This document shows positions 32,807-34,473 of a stretch of 34,473 bases of DNA, piece after piece. This DNA is from CAZNGF01 sp964572855 (GTDB taxonomy: Bacteria; Bipolaricaulota; Bipolaricaulia; RBG-16-55-9; JAJCYT01): contig CAZNGF010000025.1 in assembly GCA_964572855.1 (NCBI GenBank), forward strand, positions 1 to 34,473, read 5' to 3'. How positions within the stretch are numbered: position 1 is the first letter of the stretch; each line of letters begins with the position of its first letter. The translations under genes and the position numbers were made by a program. The notes beneath the pieces were generated by a model. That model did not search any database. It was not told the origin of the DNA and saw nothing but the letters and a program-made list of their open reading frames with translations.

Positions 32807-34123
32807 TCACGGAGCCCCGGGCGCGTCCAGCGTGGCGAAGGCCGCCCGGCTGCGCCACCAGAGCCAGCCGGTCTGCACCGCCGTGCCGACCGCCAGCGCG
32901 AACAAGGCCACGAACAGGCCGTCGAACGTCCCCCAAGCGATGCCGGCGAACAGGATCGCGCCCGTGACCAGCAGGAAGGCGCCCATGGCCTCGGTGACGC
33001 CGCGCGTGCGGCCGTGGTGGACGATGGCGCCCTGGTACCAGTTCTGGTAGGCGGTCAGCCCCGGCACGAGCAGGCCGAACCACAGGCCCGCGCGCGCGAA
33101 CGCGGCCAGCTCGGGGCGCAGGCCCGAGACGTCCTCGAACCAGAGCTTGGCCAGCGGCGTGCCGACGAGCACGACGAGCAGGACCGTGGTGCCGGCAGCG
33201 AGCCAGCCGGTGAAGCGCCGCAGCGCGCCTTGCGCGCCCGGCTCCTCCAGCATGGCGACCACGACCTCGTTGTAGGCCACGCACGTGCTGCGCAGCAGGA
33301 ACAGGAAGCCAGAGACCACGGGCCAGGCCGCCAGCGACGAGAGCGCCTGCGGCATGCGGCTGATGGCCGCCGCGCCCAGCGGCTGGACGAACAATAACAG
33401 GAACGAGGTGGCCATCAGCGGCGCGTAGAAGCGGATGAAGCCGCGTAATGTGAGCGGGGGCTGCACCGCGGGCGCGGGCAACAGGCGCTGGCGGATGACC
33501 GGGAACACGCGCCAGCCCACGTAGACGGCCTCGGCGATCACACTGGCGGCCACGCCGCTGGCGCCGGCGGCGATGCCCGGCCACTGCTGCCAGAAGCCGA
33601 GCGCCAGGACGGCCGCGTTGGTGAGCAGCCGCACGAACGTCCCCTTGGTGATGGCGCGCGCGTGGCCGAAGCGGATCAAGACGCCCTGGTTGAAGCGCCG
33701 GAACGCGATGGCCCAGGTCCAGGGGAGCATGATCATGAGCCCGAGCCGCGCGGGCTCGACCACCGCGGCCGGCGGGCTAAAGACCCCGACCACGACGACG
33801 TCGTAGAGCGGCGTGAACGCGATCAGCGCGTGCAGGGCGGTGAGCCCGCCGCCGGTCCAGTGCATGAAGGCGCGCATCTTGCGGTAGGAGGCGAAATCCT
33901 TGCTGAGCGCGGTCGAGGCGGCCAGCAGCATGATGATGGGCGACTCGATGATGAGCGCCAGCGGGAACACGACGCCGCCGTAGGCGGCCAGGTGCACCTC
34001 GGGGTCGGCCAGGCGCGCGACCACGGCGCTCACCAGCGGCAACTCCAAGCCCATCAGGCCCCAACTGGCCGCCAGCGGCCACCACGACTGGAACACGCGC
34101 TTGACGGTCACGGGCTGGCTCAT
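32807..34123 (-). CDS. MATE/MOP-like multi-pass membrane protein
   Basis: A 438-aa integral membrane protein with about twelve hydrophobic segments in two similar halves. The ATG at 34123 (MSQPVTVKR) follows GGAAGGA; a TTG six codons upstream is less likely. Each half begins with a short amphipathic stretch and a Trp/Pro turn: RVFQSWWPLAAS at the N-terminus and LRGFIRFYAPLMATS near residue 215. That internal repeat is the hallmark of the MOP flippase superfamily (MATE exporters, polysaccharide/lipid flippases). The loop IESPIIMLLAASTALSKD is distinctive, but I cannot tie it to a named subfamily. Substrate unknown. No neighbouring glycosyltransferase or drug-resistance gene helps. Confidence 0.75.
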   Translation of the reverse strand: MSQPVTVKRVFQSWWPLAASWGLMGLELPLVSAVVARLADPEVHLAAYGGVVFPLALIIESPIIMLLAASTALSKDFASYRKMRAFMHWTGGGLTALHALIAFTPLYDVVVVGVFSPPAAVVEPARLGLMIMLPWTWAIAFRRFNQGVLIRFGHARAITKGTFVRLLTNAAVLALGFWQQWPGIAAGASGVAASVIAEAVYVGWRVFPVIRQRLLPAPAVQPPLTLRGFIRFYAPLMATSFLLLFVQPLGAAAISRMPQALSSLAAWPVVSGFLFLLRSTCVAYNEVVVAMLEEPGAQGALRRFTGWLAAGTTVLLVVLVGTPLAKLWFEDVSGLRPELAAFARAGLWFGLLVPGLTAYQNWYQGAIVHHGRTRGVTEAMGAFLLVTGAILFAGIAWGTFDGLFVALFALAVGTAVQTGWLWWRSRAAFATLDAPGAP

Positions 34124-34248
34124 GGGGAGCGTCCTTCCCAACCGGAGATCGGGGCGACGATACCAGATCGGCCCGAAGGCCGCGACCGGGATCTGCTGGC
34201 TTGACGGCGTTGCGCGACCTATTTTTTGGCAGGGTTGTTTCCTGTGTC

Positions 34249-34318
34249 GTCATTCCTGCGAAAGCAGGAATCCAGACTGAATACGGTTTTTCTGGGTCCC
34301 CGCCTTCGCGGGGATGAC
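34249..34318. repeat. 70-bp palindromic element B
   Basis: Begins GTCATTCCTGC and ends GCGGGGATGAC. It contains hairpins CCTGC-GAAA-GCAGG and TCCCCGC-CTTC-GCGGGGA, with CCAGA/TCTGG pairing between them. It resembles the common 'GTCATTCCCGCGAAAGCGGGAATCC' intergenic palindrome of many bacteria. It lies upstream of the MATE-like gene. Confidence 0.75.
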
Positions 34319-34365
34319 CATATATCGAGGTCTTGAGATGACGTGCTGGCGACGTTTTTTGCGCC

Positions 34366-34473
34366 CTAAGCCGGATGGTGGATTCGCTCGCCGCGGTGCA
34401 GGCGGGCTGCGATCGCGTAGGTCTGCCCCTGCGAGCGCGAGGTGGGCGCGTGCGCGGCCAAGTAGCGCGCGGC
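34366..34473 (-). CDS. C-terminal 35 codons of an unidentified gene (partial)
   Basis: The minus-strand frame entering at the right edge is open from 34473 to a TAG at 34366-34368. It reads RYLAAHAPTSRSQGQ, TYAIAARLHRGERIHHPA, with strongly GC-biased third positions like its neighbours. Too short to name. The base composition and the intact frame support real coding; competing frames contain stops. Confidence 0.4.
   Translation of the reverse strand, partial: AARYLAAHAPTSRSQGQTYAIAARLHRGERIHHPA

Overview
The window is GC-rich bacterial chromosome, densely coded, with no rRNA, tRNA, CRISPR array or intact transposase that I could see. Taxonomy cannot be settled from the sequence. Useful hints are a leucine/isovalerate catabolic operon that includes an F420-type luciferase-like enzyme, a BTAD/AAA/TPR regulator, a peptide-binding protein whose signal peptide has no lipobox cysteine, and secreted proteins with dockerin-like and FlgD/T9SS-like C-terminal domains. 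These fit a deep-branching, probably environmental lineage such as Chloroflexota or Bipolaricaulota (OP1). That is a low-confidence inference.

Left part (1-6163, + strand): the 3' part of an RTX-repeat surface/secreted protein is followed by a tightly coupled operon for the lower leucine pathway. It encodes methylglutaconyl-CoA hydratase, a biotin carboxylase, a biotin carrier protein, HMG-CoA lyase and an F420-type oxidoreductase. All four junctions are 4-nt overlaps. The carboxyltransferase subunit and isovaleryl-CoA dehydrogenase are not in the window. A 445-bp gap then holds a hairpin and a frameshifted small ORF.

Middle (6609-16042, + strand): a flavoprotein disulfide reductase; a group 2 sigma-70 factor preceded by a perfect 15-bp inverted repeat; a 1195-aa BTAD-AAA-TPR regulator; and a 68-aa protein overlapping by GTGA a 969-aa secreted protein. 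The secreted protein has PKD-like domains, an alpha-helical region, a dockerin-like domain and a FlgD/T9SS-like tail. Its dockerin-like domain is clearly related to the one that ends the RTX protein at the left edge.

16081-24267: a minus-strand peptide ABC transporter operon (binding protein, a DppC-DppD-DppF fusion in one chain, DppB) ends at a bidirectional terminator facing the secreted protein. Divergent from it is an ftsL-ftsI cell-division pair, followed by a small ribbon-helix-helix protein on the minus strand.

24363-29194 (minus strand): S9 oligopeptidase, dihydroneopterin aldolase (folB), a HAD hydrolase and a threonine synthase. The gap between the peptidase and folB carries two palindromic repeats of one family in opposite orientation. 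Transcribed divergently from the threonine synthase is phosphoenolpyruvate carboxylase (29461-32193).

Right end (32194-34473): terminator hairpins; an AT-richer, broken higA-type antitoxin gene whose 5' end is interrupted by a 70-bp palindromic element; a MATE/MOP-like membrane protein; a second 70-bp palindromic element; and the last 35 codons of an unidentified minus-strand gene.
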